A stretch of 64,000 nucleotides of DNA from Holacanthus passer (lineage: Eukaryota; Chordata; Actinopteri; Pomacanthidae), in the NCBI GenBank assembly GCA_025331565.1, contig JAFREQ010000180.1:310001-374000 (forward strand), in the 5' to 3' direction. Numbering within the stretch: the first letter of the stretch is position 1; each line of letters begins with the position of its first letter. The notes under the pieces were generated by a model. It did no database searches. It was given only the letters and a program-made list of their open reading frames with translations, and was not told the origin of the DNA. Both the position numbers and the translations under genes were made by a program. Of this stretch, positions 11,487-24,094 are shown one piece after another.

Positions 11487-12362
11487 CTAGCGAGGTCTCA
11501 ATATCTGATAGCAGTATCAGGTTTTGGGTCTGATGCTGCGTGCATGTACGCACACTTACTGCAGCACCTGATAGCACTTTACGGCACGCAGCGCTGACCT
11601 CTTGTAATTTGAGCAGGTGGAGGAGGAGCCATTCAGCAGTTTGGAGATATGATGATAAAAGTAGAGGAGACTCCAAAGGAGGAGGAGTGAAAAGTAGCTC
11701 CTTTAACACAAGCAATCTGATAAAACATCTGAAGAATCAACACAACGCTGAATTGAAAGAGTTTGCCAATGTTCACAGCAGGAAAGTGCAAACAACCAAC
11801 TTTGCAGCAAATGCTGGATAAGTGAGAGAAAATTTCCAGAGACAACCCACAGATGGTAAAAATAAGTGAAGCTCTCACCCAGTACATTACTCTTGATGGC
11901 CAGGCATTGACAGATAATACAGTATTTCATTGCGTCCTCAGTGTACCAGAGCTGAGGTATGAGATCCCCTGCCGTCACCACACCACAGAAAGTGTATTAC
12001 CAAAGCTGCATGACTTTGTGAAAAAGCACATCAACAGGGTGTTGCAGGACTTCGGCTTCACATCAGCTGTGTTGTGTGGTACTGAAATCCACCGAATGTG
12101 TTACAGCTATCTGAGAGGTGTGGCGGAGACATGTTTGTTCGGGAAAACACAAAGTTGCAAAGTTACTTAAAATGTCAGCAGCAGCATCATGTTGTATTTT
12201 TAACTTGTTGAAAGTGAGCAACATCTGATGCAAATAAAGTACTTCAAAGTCATTTCAAAGCCATTGTTAGAACTGTAATAGTATTATTAAATACAAGTTG
12301 GCAAGTACCTTAATGTAAGTCCTTGTACTTGGTCTGAACAAAAGTGGTATCGGTGCATCCCT
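11487..12362 (+). mobile_element. Internally deleted hAT DNA transposon (ZBED/Ac-like)
   Basis: An 876-bp element bounded by an exact 8-bp target duplication (actttcaa). Its right end, ggtatcggtgcatccct, reads in reverse complement as AGGGATGCACCGATACC, which I recognise as a common hAT terminus. The left end is degraded and pairs only weakly with it. Inside are remnants of a BED zinc-finger transposase on the plus strand. Autonomous hAT elements are several kilobases long and encode about 600-700 residues, so most of the transposase, including the RNase H-like core, is missing. This copy could only have moved with transposase supplied by another element. Confidence 0.85.
11615..12170 (+). 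pseudogene. Remnant of hAT (ZBED-type) transposase
   Basis: Two blocks in different frames. Block one, about 11630-11821, ends in a stop. It has HSAVWRYDD, then SSSFNTSNLIKHLKNQH, which matches the second half (His-x4/5-His side) of a BED zinc finger; the expected Cys-x2-Cys pair is absent. Block two, 11853-12170, contains YITLDGQAL, then LSVPELRYEIPCRHH and LPKLHDFVKKHI, which resembles the region between the BED finger and the catalytic domain in ZBED-like hAT transposases. The reading then decays where the first catalytic Asp would be, and ends in a stop. The remnant covers about 180 of some 600-700 residues. It is dead as a protein. In vivo this transposase would bind the element ends and cut them. 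Confidence 0.8.
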
Positions 12363-12370
12363 ACTTTCAA
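12363..12370. repeat. hAT target-site duplication, right copy
   Basis: Exact copy of the 8-mer at 11479-11486, directly after the recognisable hAT end. Confidence 0.75.
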
Positions 12371-12539
12371 TACAAGCCACATCTCATCTATTCTCTGCAC
12401 AGAAATCCTTTGCTCAAAATAAAGACACAACACTGTAAACAACTATAGTTACACACTGTAATTTAGTACTATAGTTTCATATTGTTGGTTAAATAACCGT
12501 CCATACCAGCTAAGGTTTATGAAGGTTAAAGAGGTGTTC

Positions 12540-12745
12540 GTTACCTGAGGAAAGTGGAAACTTAAACCACCAGGGTTACCATTAATATCTGTATCAAATT
12601 TCATGCCAATCCATTTGATATGCATTAAGTCTGGACCAAAGTGGTGGACTGACCGACATTCGGTCGACATTGCCGTTTGTAGAGCCACACTGCTGCTGGG
12701 GTGCAAAATCTCAAGCATGGCAGACAATTTCACAGAAGATGAGGA
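12540..12745 (-). repeat. Dispersed repeat family A, copy
   Basis: Contains gtctggaccaaagtggtgg near 12629-12647, matched with one difference near 44004-44022. It also contains aaatttcatgccaatccat, whose complement is the tggatggxxtxxxaxgaaattt phrase of the plus-orientation copies. Non-coding. Confidence 0.65.
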
Positions 12746-15700
12746 TGCCAAGTTAAAAAAGTAATACTGTGATTGTTTATATTCTGATGGATGCAGTGTC
12801 CTAGCTCAGAATAAGTAATACTGTCCAAAACAAAGCTTGATGTGACTGACCTTATTGTCGACCTCTCAGAAAGTAAGACACATTTGTAGATTAGGTGCCA
12901 AAAAGGTTGGGTTCAAATTGATGTTATATACACTGCTTCACTACTTGTTGTTTCTCCTGGTCGCCACTTTGCTTGGCAAAGCTTCCAGTGAGCTAAAAAA
13001 TTCAACTGGTTCAGTCAGTATGCCTTTGCTCATTGTTGAGACTGAAGCCAACGCAGCTCTGTGTTCGTTTCGCCAACTTGCCCTTTTGTTCTACGAACCT
13101 GCCAAAATTCATTTCTGCTTCGAGTATTCAGCTGTCTTTTCAAACTACGCCACATGTCCTGGTTTATTAAGCCCACAATGGGCTTATCCCTGGTTGCTTC
13201 CCACATCACAAGAGTACTAATTTAGTAAAATAAGTCACAGCTCCAGGGTGAGACCAAAATTCTCACATGGGTGTGTAACAAAAGGACATAAGAACCCAAA
13301 CTAACTGTGTTCTGTTAGAAATATGTCCAAGAGCTGTTTCATTGATTTGTGCAGCCTGAGTGTAACCAGCAAGCTACTGGCAGCATTTCTGACTCTGATC
13401 CTGACTTACTTGGATGAACTCATTTTATATCTCCACTTCTTGGCTATTACTGTGCTGAGGCACGATGCACGGTCAGGAGTCTGAGTCTACGAGATGAAAT
13501 TAATATCCCTTCCACAAACAGGAATGTCATTTGCAGGTAAATGAAAATACCTCTCCTCTGACTTTGCAGATCAATCACATAAATATCCAGTGAAGCTCTC
13601 CACGACGCGCTGATGAGGTTTGTGTGTTCACCTCGGAGCTAATATCCATCACAGCGTCTCATAGTCATGCTAATCACACCGATAAGGTGCCAACAGGAGT
13701 CACACCCACTCTCATTTCAGCTGCCACACACACGCAACACAAGCGCATAACTCAAAAGGAGTATATGACATAATTCCAGGGGGCTAATAAAACGCTTGAC
13801 TGCTGTAAATTAAGCAGCTCATTTCCCTACGGTACAAAATGACCATATTAAATCTGTATGGGGCTGATCAATATCTGAGAGTCACTGATTACTTCAGGTG
13901 CTGGGATTACTGGCTTACTGACTCAGAGCTCACTGAGAACAAAAACCCTGCACTGACTGGATTCCCCACTGCTTATTGGCTCTTTCAGACTGTCTGATGA
14001 TAGATGACGCCACTAAGATTGAGACGACTAAGGCTGGGGTCCCAGAGGCTGCTTGCATTTTTGGATCTGGTTCCAGGTTGGTGAAAGCTCCAAGGCTAAC
14101 AAATCCCAAATCAAACCTTTTCATTTCTTCTTTTTAATATTTTTTTAAAGCACAATGTACGACGACTTGTCATTTTCAGCAAGTCGAAAGGCATTCAGAT
14201 ATGTCACAGAGGAATGGCTTACTGGGACATGTGCTATGGTTGATGACTTTACTAACGTCTGTGCTTATGGCAGTTGAATTATGTCAGCTGGAGTTAATTT
14301 GTGCTACTTAAATAAGTAACTTGATCACAAAGGCAAAGTTAAACCTGAGAAAAGCTTGTTCTGCAGTGTTTTTTGCATACATTTAAAAGCTGGATGTTTT
14401 GAGGAATAACCACAGAATAAACACAGATTGCCTACTTTGTCTGTGTTGTGTTTCTGTGACAGCTAAGCTTGGTATTCTAGGATCTCCAGTTCTTTTTGTT
14501 ATTAACCTTCAGACCTATCCCATTTGTTCTTGTCTCTGTACATTGTCACAAAGCCTCAGGATCAGCACACTTTTCCCCTCAACATGTAAAGACACTTTCC
14601 CTCACTTTGCAGCGCCCAGGTCAAATGTATGTATGTGAGTTTACACTTTGGAAAACAATTTAAAATTCCTTTCAAGCTTTGTAACAGCGCATTCATCATT
14701 TTTGCAGTCCAGTTGACCAAATGTGATAAAATGCTATAAAACTGCAAACTTCACTTAGGCTGCACAGCTGGAAGCTTTGCTCTCAAGCCTGATGACAATG
14801 TAGTCCTGCAGTATTTAGGATGCTCCTCTGGGCATTCTGCTCTCATTAACTAGCTTACTCATATGCCTTTTTTTTTTATCTGTGTCAGTAACAAGCCACT
14901 GCAGGTCAAGGTGTGCTGAAGGCACTTGTGCAGAAGGAAGAATTTTAATGTTGTTGCACGTCCTACTGTTTGCAGACAGAGTTGGATAAAGGTTATAGAG
15001 CACTCTATGCCCTTTTGATATTTACAGTGCTTTATCTTTTTTTTTTTTTAACTTTCAATGAAAATGCCATGGTGGGTTCTGGGCATCGTAACATCACAAT
15101 GATCTGCGCCTGCTGTGATCTGAATATCACTCTTCTGTTTGGTGATCCGAGTAAGTTTTCTCATGTGGCGCTGACGACGGCTGCTTCAGTTTTCGGTCGC
15201 ACGCAAGCTGTGACATTAGCTGCCAGGGCATCCAAACAAGTCCTGCTGAGGCCTTTAAAATTCAGAGCTGTGCACAAGTCCAAGGTCCGTTCTGTCTGTT
15301 AACAATATTTTCCACATTTTAGCATGGAAAGCGATGCATGGACCGTGGAGGCTTTCATCAAATGCAATATAAAGACGCCCAGCGATGTCTCATGCGCCGG
15401 CTGTTGCTGAATCATGGCGTTATTTCTTAGAGCTGAAGGCATGAAGGGGAGGCAGAGTATGTGAAGGACATCCTGTTTGCTTGTGCTGTGTCCCTCCGCG
15501 CTGCAAGTGGTCGCTAAAAGGGTAATGTTAGGCAGGAATATAATGCACAATGACAAGGTGACTGCCACTGGCCTTCAGAAAACAAAATCTCCTCATTACT
15601 GCACATATTTCATTACTTCTGAACAACAGTTTTCTTTCCTTCTTTCCTTCCTGCCACAGCTCACCCTCCAGGCCATTCTTCAGTTTGTTGGTTTGTCTAG

Positions 15701-18685
15701 CTGTTCATCTCCTGCTCTGATCACCAGTCTGAGGTATACGTCTGTCTAAACATTGTTTATCACAGATTTTCCAGCGGGACTGCGCATTTCCCTCAATACC
15801 CACAGCAGTTTTTGTTCTAACCATTTGGAACAAAAAAAAAAGTCTTGTCTACTCAAATAGTCTTGTCACTTGTCCTTCCTCATTCTCTCGCTCTGATTCA
15901 TCTGCATGAGACAGCAGGGAATATCTGACAGCCACTGCGGGTCAGTGGACCGGTGCTCTGCTCTGTGTGTGTTTGTGATTGTGTGTGTGTGAGCTGTGGG
16001 CTGGCCAGGGGAAAACGCTTCAGGCAGCACAGCGTCCTTGGCCCGAAACAAGCGGCCAGACTTTGCTGACAAACTCAGAGTGTGTGAATGTAAGACATCA
16101 TGTTTCTGCTGAATTTACTTAGAATGCAATTGACACTGTTTCCCAGATATTCTTTAAGAAAAGTTCATACGATACAGATGTGCAACACAAAGACAATGTC
16201 TTTTAGAAATGTACAAAGTTGTATCTGTGTTTGCTGTTAAATGATAATTATGCTGCAATTCAGTGGCTGAATCTTAACTTGAAAGTTTTGCTAATGAGGA
16301 CTGGTGGGTTCTGAGAGGCTATATACCCAAGCCTAACCAAATGAATAAGATGAAATGTAATAGAAGGATAACTTATTCATCTCTGCGTTGGAACTGTCAC
16401 ATTTATGAAAGTATAATTTCTCTCTGTAATATTAACATTGTACTCACCAAGCTACTGCTGAAGGAAAACCCAGCAGCATTACTACATAAGAGTCTGACCT
16501 GGGATGAAACATGTTTTAAAATCTATTTAAACTACTTTGGTGAGTGCAATCGTATCATAACTAACGGGGATGGCGGCCGAAACTACAACAAGACCAAAGG
16601 TGAAATAAACATCAGTATGCTTTCTCATAGTTCACTGTTTTCATGCTACTTTGTACCTCTACTACATCTGAGGGAAATACTCTACTTTAGTAACTAGTTA
16701 CTATTCAAATGAAGATTTTTACACACAAACACATATAAAGAGCTCATAATATATGATGCTTTGTTATCAGTTAAACTACCCAACAGTTTACAGAAGTACA
16801 GCTGAAAGCGTCAGCTGATTAGTCCATTGACAGAAAATTATTTGGCAACTATTTTGATGCAATGATGCAAATTTTGGACATTTCATGGAAGATGAAGATT
16901 TGCTTGTTTTCCCTTTTAATTATTTTATTCATTTAAAAAAAAAATTGGGGGGTCTGGACAAAACAAGCATGAAGGTGTGAAGGTGTCAATCAATCAATTA
17001 ATTAATGGAGAAAATAATCAGCACACTAATCCATATTGAAAATAATTATTTGTTGCAGTCCTGTACAAAATAGTTCAAAATGAGCTCCACCTCAAAAAAC
17101 TACATCAGTAAAATCCTGCTTTTACATTAATGCATGAAAAATAATAATGATATAATATATAATAGTGGAACAGTCATGGGGGACATTTTTCTACACTGAT
17201 TATACTTACATAGGTTTACTCAACAAGCAACCTGTTCAATGCAGGTACTGCCCTTGGTAGAGTAGTTTTACAGGGTGGTATTGTGGTAACTCTGAGCTCT
17301 GCACACCTGGTTAGCTCAGGCTGTTTCTCAGGTGGAGCAGGGTCGGATGGGTTGAAAAACAAATGCTTAATAGTAATGATCTTTTGGCAACAGCTGACAG
17401 AGCTGGCTCCCTGAAAAGAGCCAATTTAAAATAAATAATTTCAAATATTCTTCTAATAATCATCTCCTGGTCCAACTTATCATATACGGTTCCTGATGCA
17501 TTCTGTGATTCCACAACACACTAAAACTAACTAATGTAGACTCGTGCAGATGGCTGCTACTTAACCCCAGATGTCAGATGGTGTAGAAATGCAGGAAATT
17601 TTGCTTTAATTGAGTTCTTTTTTTCCAGGGGAGGACCCAAACCCGGACTAATTATGCATCTTTCCAAGTTTGCATCTCCAGCGAAGTCACATCCTTGATT
17701 TTTTCATGTTTATTTTCATTTTCGCACACACATGCAATTTATTTATGATAATTTACGAATGAATATTTCCTCAAACCTTTAGATTTATTTTCTTGTAGAC
17801 ACAGCAAGTCCAGATTTGTCACTTTATAATAATGGATCATCAGTTAAATTCTAATTTAGGAGAAAAGGGCTTCTTAAATGCTGCCAACACAGCTCTCATT
17901 GCCCAGCAGAATCTTTCAACCTTGGTTTTATCGTCACTCAGAGTAGCAAATAATGTCATGTTTAGTTGCATGAAATATTAATTCAAAATCATGAACGACA
18001 GTAACATTTCTGATTTCTAAAATCAAAAGATGAAATTAGCCATAATAGATTCACCAAAAATAGGTTGTGTAACCTCACCACTTTCTTCCCTTATTGATGT
18101 GCCTTCCTGAATATAAGTTCATGAGAGCTGTGCATCTTACATCCAACATATAGACTAAAATCTTCACTAAAAGTAAATTAATCTAGAGGTGTAATGTTTT
18201 CAAAGCTCAGTTGAAGCTTCAGGACCAAGGCTGTATTATTATTAACCAGGCAAAGCAGGCAACTGCTCTCCAGCCTCACAAGTTCAGGGCCCTGAAAGTT
18301 CATCTAATGAAGCATTTGTTTGAGAATATGCACCTAAAGCAGAAATTCAACTGACATAATAACAGGATCTGAGATGAACTAATTACTTTCATTATTTCAG
18401 TTTTCTTCTTATATGTTTCATTTTCCTATATGAATGTGGTCAAACAGCAAACCTGGTCGGAGGTAGGCCAGTGTTTTTCATCAAAACCTGCATCTTCTGT
18501 GGTGAAACATGCTATTGAGTTGTGTTGTGGGAAGTTTAGGATCCAGTGTTTTTGGAGCTTGATCCATTCAAGGGACAATATATCAGGATATCTCTGCCTC
18601 TGCTGCATTTATTTTTACCATTCTCCCTTAGACATGCTCGTGGTATGAGTCCAAGACTTTGGCTACTGTAAAGACAGGCACAAAA
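12746..18685. other. No gene seen
   Basis: Nearly 6 kb without a feature I can support. An open frame at 12855-13220 (121 codons, hydrophobic near its start) resembles nothing I know and is not supported. There is a T13 run at 15037-15049, a TG-rich patch near 15965-15991 and a markedly AT-rich stretch at about 16690-17200. I could not match any of it to the window's repeat families. Confidence 0.5.
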
Positions 18686-18689
18686 GTTA

Positions 18690-18945
18690 GTATTATTCAT
18701 GGTTCCCAAAATGATTTATCCGAATGACTTTGGTCCCTTGACCTTTCCTCTAATGCCAGCATGAGGCTGAGGTTAAATGGCTCAATAACTATTGGATGGA
18801 CTTCTAGGAAATTTGGTACAATGTCCTCAGGATGACTAGTAATCTATATAGTGATCCCCTGAGTATGGTCAACAACCTAAAACTAAATAAATTCATCTCT
18901 GTTCAGTGCTAATAAGTAAATGTTAGAATGCTAACAAAGAATATA
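18690..18945 (+). repeat. Dispersed repeat family A, copy
   Basis: Contains ggtcccttgacctttcctct at about 18732-18751, which matches ggtcccttaacttttcatct near 56664-56683. Further along are ctattggatggact and gaaatttggtaca, followed by a short ctaataagtaaatgttagaa-type tail. It is in opposite orientation to the 12.5-kb and 43.7-kb copies. Confidence 0.65.
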
Positions 18946-19545
18946 AATAAAAAATAGAAATATTATTAACTGTACCATAAGAACTGTATGCAGTTGCATC
19001 CATTCTCAATTAATCCCATGTAACAAAAGTGACAGCCATGATTTATGCCAATACATTGTAAAGACACATACTGTTTGAAACATGGCACTGAGGTTGAATC
19101 AATGCTGCATTGTGACTTTCTGTAGTAGAGAGAGTAGCAAAGCAGACATTTATAGATTTAGGAAATGTTGTGTTGGTTGTGCCTTTAATTAATCTCTCGG
19201 TGTTTAAACAGTTGCAGTCTCTGATCCACAGTATATTTAATTTTATACCTGTGTATTCAGACTCCTGAAAACCCAACAGCAAACACAAGTGCTTGTCCCA
19301 GCGCTCTGTGACGTTGAATCAATACAAAGCTGAATATAATGAATAAGAATAGAGGGAGCAGGAGACTGAGAGCATTCAGTTTTTCCCCAGGGTCTGAGAT
19401 ACACTCCCTAGTTTTGTTCCAAAAAGTAATTTGAAAATAGGAAATAAAAATTCAGACACTCTCTCTCTCTACATATATATATATCACACTGTGACATTGA
19501 TGGAACAGGCTAAAATAAAATCTTCACATTTGTACCAAAGTCACA
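18946..19545. other. No gene seen
   Basis: Unique-looking sequence before the Tc1 element. A short TATATA run lies near 19474-19484. Confidence 0.5.
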
Positions 19546-19547
19546 TA

Positions 19548-20927
19548 AGTCTTCCCAAAAGTTAAATGTTTGGACACACCTTCTCAGTGTTCTCTACACT
19601 GGAGATTAACACAGAAGATATCAAACCTGACAGAACACATATGTGTATACAAGAATAAATTAAGCAAAATATGTTTAATATTTTAGATTTACAAGTAGCC
19701 ACCTTTTCCTTTAATAACAGCTTTGCACACTCTTGGCATTTTCTCAGTCAGCTTCATGAGGTCGTCACCTGGAACAGTTTTCCAACAGTCTTGAAGGAGT
19801 ACCCAGACGTGCTGAGCACTTGTTGGCTGCTTTTCCTTCTCTCTGCTGTCCAACTCATCCCAAACCATCTCAACTGGCTTTAGGTCTGGTGATTGTGGAG
19901 GGTCATCTGACACAGCCCTCCATCACTACACAGTCTGGAGGTGTGTTTGGGGTCACTGTCCTTGAAAAACAAATGACAGTCCCACTAAGAGCAAACCAGA
20001 TGGGATGGCATGTCGCTACAGAATGTTGTGCCCCCCCACATCATCACACCTCCTCCTCCATGCTTCACGGAGGGAACCACACATGTGGAACCATAAATCT
20101 CAAATTTGGACTCATGAGACCAAAGTACAGATGGTCCAATGTCCGTTCCTTGTGTTTCTTGACCCAAACAATCAAACTTCCTCAGTAGTGGCTTCTTTGC
20201 AGCAATTGGACCATGAAGGCCTGATTCCCACAGTCTCCTCTGAACAGCTGATGTTGAGATGTGCCTGCTGCTTGAACTCTGTGAAACATTTGTGTGGGCT
20301 CTGATCTGAGGTGCTGTCAAATGTTGAGGCTGATAATTAATGAACGTCTCCTCTGCAGCAGAGGTAAGTCTTGGACTTCCTTTCCTGGGGCGGTCCTCAT
20401 GAGAGCAGCTTCATCATAGTGTTTGATGGTTTTTGCGATGGCACTTGAAGATACATTGAAAGTTCTTGAAATATTCTGGATTGACTGACCTTCATGTCAA
20501 AGTAATGATGGACTGTTGTTTCTCTTTACTTGTTTCTTGCCATAATGTGGATTACAGTATCCACATATAGGACAATTTACTCCATACTAACACTACCTCA
20601 GCACAATGCAACTGATGGTCTCAAAAAGGCAAGAAATTCCACTAACGTGGAACTTTTGACAAGGCGACCTGTTCAATGAAAACCATGCCAGGTGACGTCC
20701 TCAGGCAGCGGGTTAAAATAATGTCTGTAGTGTACAAAGCTGTTATCAAGGCAAACGGTGGCTATTCTGAAGAATGTAAAATATAAAATATAGTTTGCTT
20801 TAACACTTTACCACATAATTCCATGTGTTATTTTATAGTTTTGATGTCTTTATTGTTCATCGACAGTAATAAAAATAAAGAAACACCATTGAATGAGAAG
20901 GTGTCTCCAAACTTTAGACTGATAGTG
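19548..20927 (-). mobile_element. Tc1-type DNA transposon, inactive
   Basis: About 1.38 kb. The left arm contains atgtttggacacaccttctc (about 19567-19586). The right arm in reverse complement contains gtttggagacaccttctcat, so the ends are inverted repeats. The repeats are long, roughly 180-200 bp each: both arms encode the transposase C-terminal phrase KAVIK-x-x-GGY, on the minus strand near 19710 and on the plus strand near 20742-20775. TA dinucleotides flank the element at 19546-19547 and 20928-20929, as expected for Tc1/mariner insertion. The left tip is less well conserved than the right, so the left boundary is uncertain by about 10 bp. The transposase between the arms runs on the minus strand and is broken. 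Confidence 0.9.
19689..20543 (-). pseudogene. Tc1-type transposase pseudogene
   Basis: The likely original start is the ATG at 20543-20541 (MARNK, then an early stop). Helix-turn-helix remnants follow in shifted frames (IQNISRTFNVSSSAIAKTIK). The clearest block is 20320-19985: MTAPQIRAHTNVSQSSSSRH, then RRLWESGLHG and AAKKPLLRK, WSHESKFEIYG and VKHGGGGVMMWG. Tc1 transposases normally have Asp in the WSDESKF motif, and here it is His, so the first catalytic residue is lost. A shifted block keeps DPKHTSRLC with the second Asp. The last block, 19913-19689, has PPQSPDLKPVEMVWDELD (third acidic residue kept) and ends KAVIKGKGGYL. The coding span is about 855 bp against roughly 1,020 expected; the segments around the GGGG motif are deleted. 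It cannot be active. Confidence 0.92.
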
Positions 20928-20929
20928 TA

Positions 20930-23385
20930 AATACATAAGTACACAGGGAATGAGTTGATGATCTGTGTAATACATAAAACCTTTGTTACTACAGCAATGA
21001 AAAATACTATTAAGTATTCAGTGTTCATCCCAGAATCGTTAGTCTCCCTGCTCCACAGCACAATGACAGGAGAGGGTCGGGGCGGCTGCAGTGATATTAA
21101 ATCATTTAGATAATGTGTTGACCTGGGGGGAGCACACGCACAGATGACCTCGGCAGTACCGATAGCAGGAAGAGAGGATGTGACTGGACAGTCAATACCC
21201 AGCGCTCTCCGACTCACACACACACAAACATACATAGACATGCATTCTGAGAGAAAGATGCATACAATCGGGCAGCCTCCACACACTTGCACAGGGATTC
21301 ATGTATTATTCATTTCTGGTGCCGGGACACATTTACTGTTGGTCTGTGAGGGGGAAAGGTCTCAGCTGGGACAGGGTGGTTTATTTAGAAATGCGCCTCT
21401 GCTCTTAAAAAGGTGTCACAAAACTACAGATAGAGATTTGGAGGTGTTAAACAGGGCTGAGGATTATTTAAATATTAAAAAGTTGGCTCATTCAATAGAG
21501 AAAAATCCTATTGTCCCGTTTTGCCTCCTCATCTCCAACTTCTTCTGCAGAAAGTTGAGCTACTGGAACCTGTTCAAAGTATATTCTGTGAAATATCCAG
21601 AGCAACCTGGACATTGTCTTCGGATGGAGACAGTATTTGGATTTTTTTTATAGGCAGTGTACTGAGTTAAGGACGAGACACACTGGATGCGACGACTATG
21701 TTGATGGATTCTATTCTCTATGGAGAGCAGGAGATCCGGCCGTGTAGTTTAAGATGGATATGCCGCGGAGAGTTGATGGACCAGTCATCATATCTGTATT
21801 TGCATTAACACGATTCAACCTCAACTTTATGCAAATAAGTCTGTCTGGCGCTGTGCACCAGACTCATGAAACTCAGATCAAACGGTCAAACTAGGCAGCG
21901 CTGATCAAATATGAATCAAGACTCTGTTACTGCATTGCCTGTTTCTCACCTCACATGTTATACATTATTAATCATACTTTAAATCTGACTGACATATGAA
22001 AACAATCTTAATCTTAACCAGGTTTGAAACTCTTTCACCATAAATCAAGACTTTCTGTGCGTTTTTTATTTTTTTTGCCCCTGACCCTCAGACAGCCAGG
22101 AGGTTGACGCGTCAGCAGCTGTTTAATGATTTAGTTTTGATTACTGGATTTTATTCCCTCTGCATTGCATGAGGATTGTTAACCAGGTAGCTGACCTCAC
22201 ATCTACCTGCCACTGATGATGAGCTTAGGTTCTACTTATTTTATCTTCTGGCACATGGGCAGGAACAGTGTAGAGGTCATGTTATTAGAGGTATGTCCAC
22301 TATTTTACCACTGCGTGTCAGTCAAGTAAGAGGGTGAACAGAAACTGGAAAAAAAATCCAACTATCTGCATGGCTAGATACTCCTAAAGTTAAGTGAGAA
22401 AACATGTTTGGGTGTATTGACTCTTGAACATACTGCATCATGTTCACGTCATGGTGTTAAATAAAGGAATGCATGCTTTTACCGGGAGGAGCTAGAGGGC
22501 GTATGGAGGGATTTTAACCTGGTCAAAAACATTTGTAAACTTTTTTTGTGAGAATTAAAAATGTAGTTGTTGTGGCGGATTCATTTGCTACCAGGAGTAT
22601 CCTTTGCAGTTTGCATCAACATAGAAGTGGAGGCGTCTTAACCTGCTTACTAAAGTAACCTGGGTCAGGACTAAGCTTCTACTCCAATTAAAAGAAACCT
22701 GCTCAAGAAGCCCATAATAAACTGTGGCATGAAAACGTACTGTACATGCTGTCTCTTTCATTTTCCACCATCTGCAGAGCTTCACACTCACACAGTGTTA
22801 TGAATTGACTGGCATCAACATGACGGCCCCCCCACATCTCCGTGACATAATTAAGACAAGGATAACTCTCACAGTAAAGTGATGTACAGTACAGCGGGTG
22901 CGTGTGAGCGGGATGGCATTACAGGCTCTGTGATGCCGCACATCACGGCAAATGAGATGTGGGACATCCAGGCCGTCTGCATCTGTAAACTCAAACACCA
23001 CTTCTCTCTCCCAGCAGTCCTGACAGGCCTGGTGGTATATTTATGATTCCAGTCCTGGCACCATCAGCACATTTTCAGGGCGGAGTGCATCTTCAGCAGC
23101 TACAACCTGGTGCTCTGACGTCCAGAATTCATTAGACTGAAAATTATAATGGCCTGTTACATCAGGAAATTTGTTTGAAGCGTCAAGAAGATGGCACAGC
23201 GATCCTCATTTCCCACATATTACAGCTGATGTAATTTTGCTTATTTATTGGCACAGGGGACAGGGGATTGGTGGCTAGTGATAAGAATATTATGGTGCTT
23301 GGTTTATTCATGGCAACAGGGAGACTCATTTGCTTGTCATGAAATAATCATATGAACCAGCTTTAAAGTTGCATTAATCAATATT
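20930..23385. other. No gene seen
   Basis: Two overlapping open frames lie at 20828-21292 (minus, 154 codons) and 21144-21653 (plus, 169 codons). Neither shows a domain, and the first extends into the Tc1 arm, so I treat both as chance. Bases 22790-23190 have even composition and no simple repeats, and could be conserved non-coding DNA. Confidence 0.5.
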
Positions 23386-23389
23386 TTCA

Positions 23390-23600
23390 TATTAAAAATG
23401 CATCAAATGACCATATGTAATGTGAAAGATGTCACACATAGTGACAGAACCACAGAGAATGATCACTCGGCTCTACAGCTCCCTTTGCTCTGGTGAGCAG
23501 TTTAGATTTTACCTCACTGTGTTGGTTCTCCGAAACAGTGTATCTGGCACAAACTACGTCTTAGTTGGTGGCAGGAACAGTGGCTAATAAAGGCTGCGCG
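23390..23600 (+). repeat. Dispersed repeat family B, copy 3
   Basis: Shares acagagaatgatcactcggc with 38361-38380 (two differences) and the atgtaatgtgaaag segment with 1370-1390. It ends near ggaacagtggctaataaag. Non-coding. Confidence 0.6.
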
Positions 23601-23604
23601 GAAA

Positions 23605-24090
23605 ACATTGAGGGGCTACCTTGATGGCTCAGATGGTAAATTCAGTATGATGTATATTTCAGCATCAATTCCATCAGTGCAACAAGAGGCATGTCACACT
23701 CAACAGTTTCAGTTTACCACACTGTAATTTTTCACGATTGCTTTTAAACTACTCTAAATAAAACTCAATACCTCCTGCATATTTTTCATGAATAAAAGGC
23801 AAGTCTGCATTTTCATTCACTGTGCTCCTGATCGCTGATATAAAAAAAATGGCAGTGGAATGACTGCACTGATGGAGTTAGTACTCTGGAAATGGACATT
23901 ATGTTAAATTCATCAAGATAACGAGTAAATGTGGATGAAGTTAGAGTTTGTAATAATTGGAGCAGAGCGGTATTAGGAATAAAAACCTGTCTCTAATATA
24001 AACCTGAGAAAAAAGGCCTGGTGCTTTCTGCCAATATTCAGGTCAATATAATATGTCAATATTTGAGAAGCTACAGTAATTTTATTAGGA
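23605..24090. other. No gene seen
   Basis: Lies between two family B segments. A tggctcagatggtaaattc stretch at 23625-23643 loosely resembles a tRNA A box, but no B box follows. Confidence 0.4.
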
Positions 24091-24094
24091 ATCG

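Noticed and set aside
12855..13220. Plus-strand frame of 121 codons with a hydrophobic stretch
   Set aside because: The hydrophobic run could suggest a membrane segment, but no family resemblance or expression signal supports it.
21144..21653. Plus-strand open frame of 169 codons
   Set aside because: No recognisable domain. It overlaps a 154-codon frame on the other strand, and its residue mix looks like random translation of AT-rich DNA.
23620..23650. Possible tRNA/SINE head (tggctcagatggta)
   Set aside because: No B box or cloverleaf follows within 100 bases.
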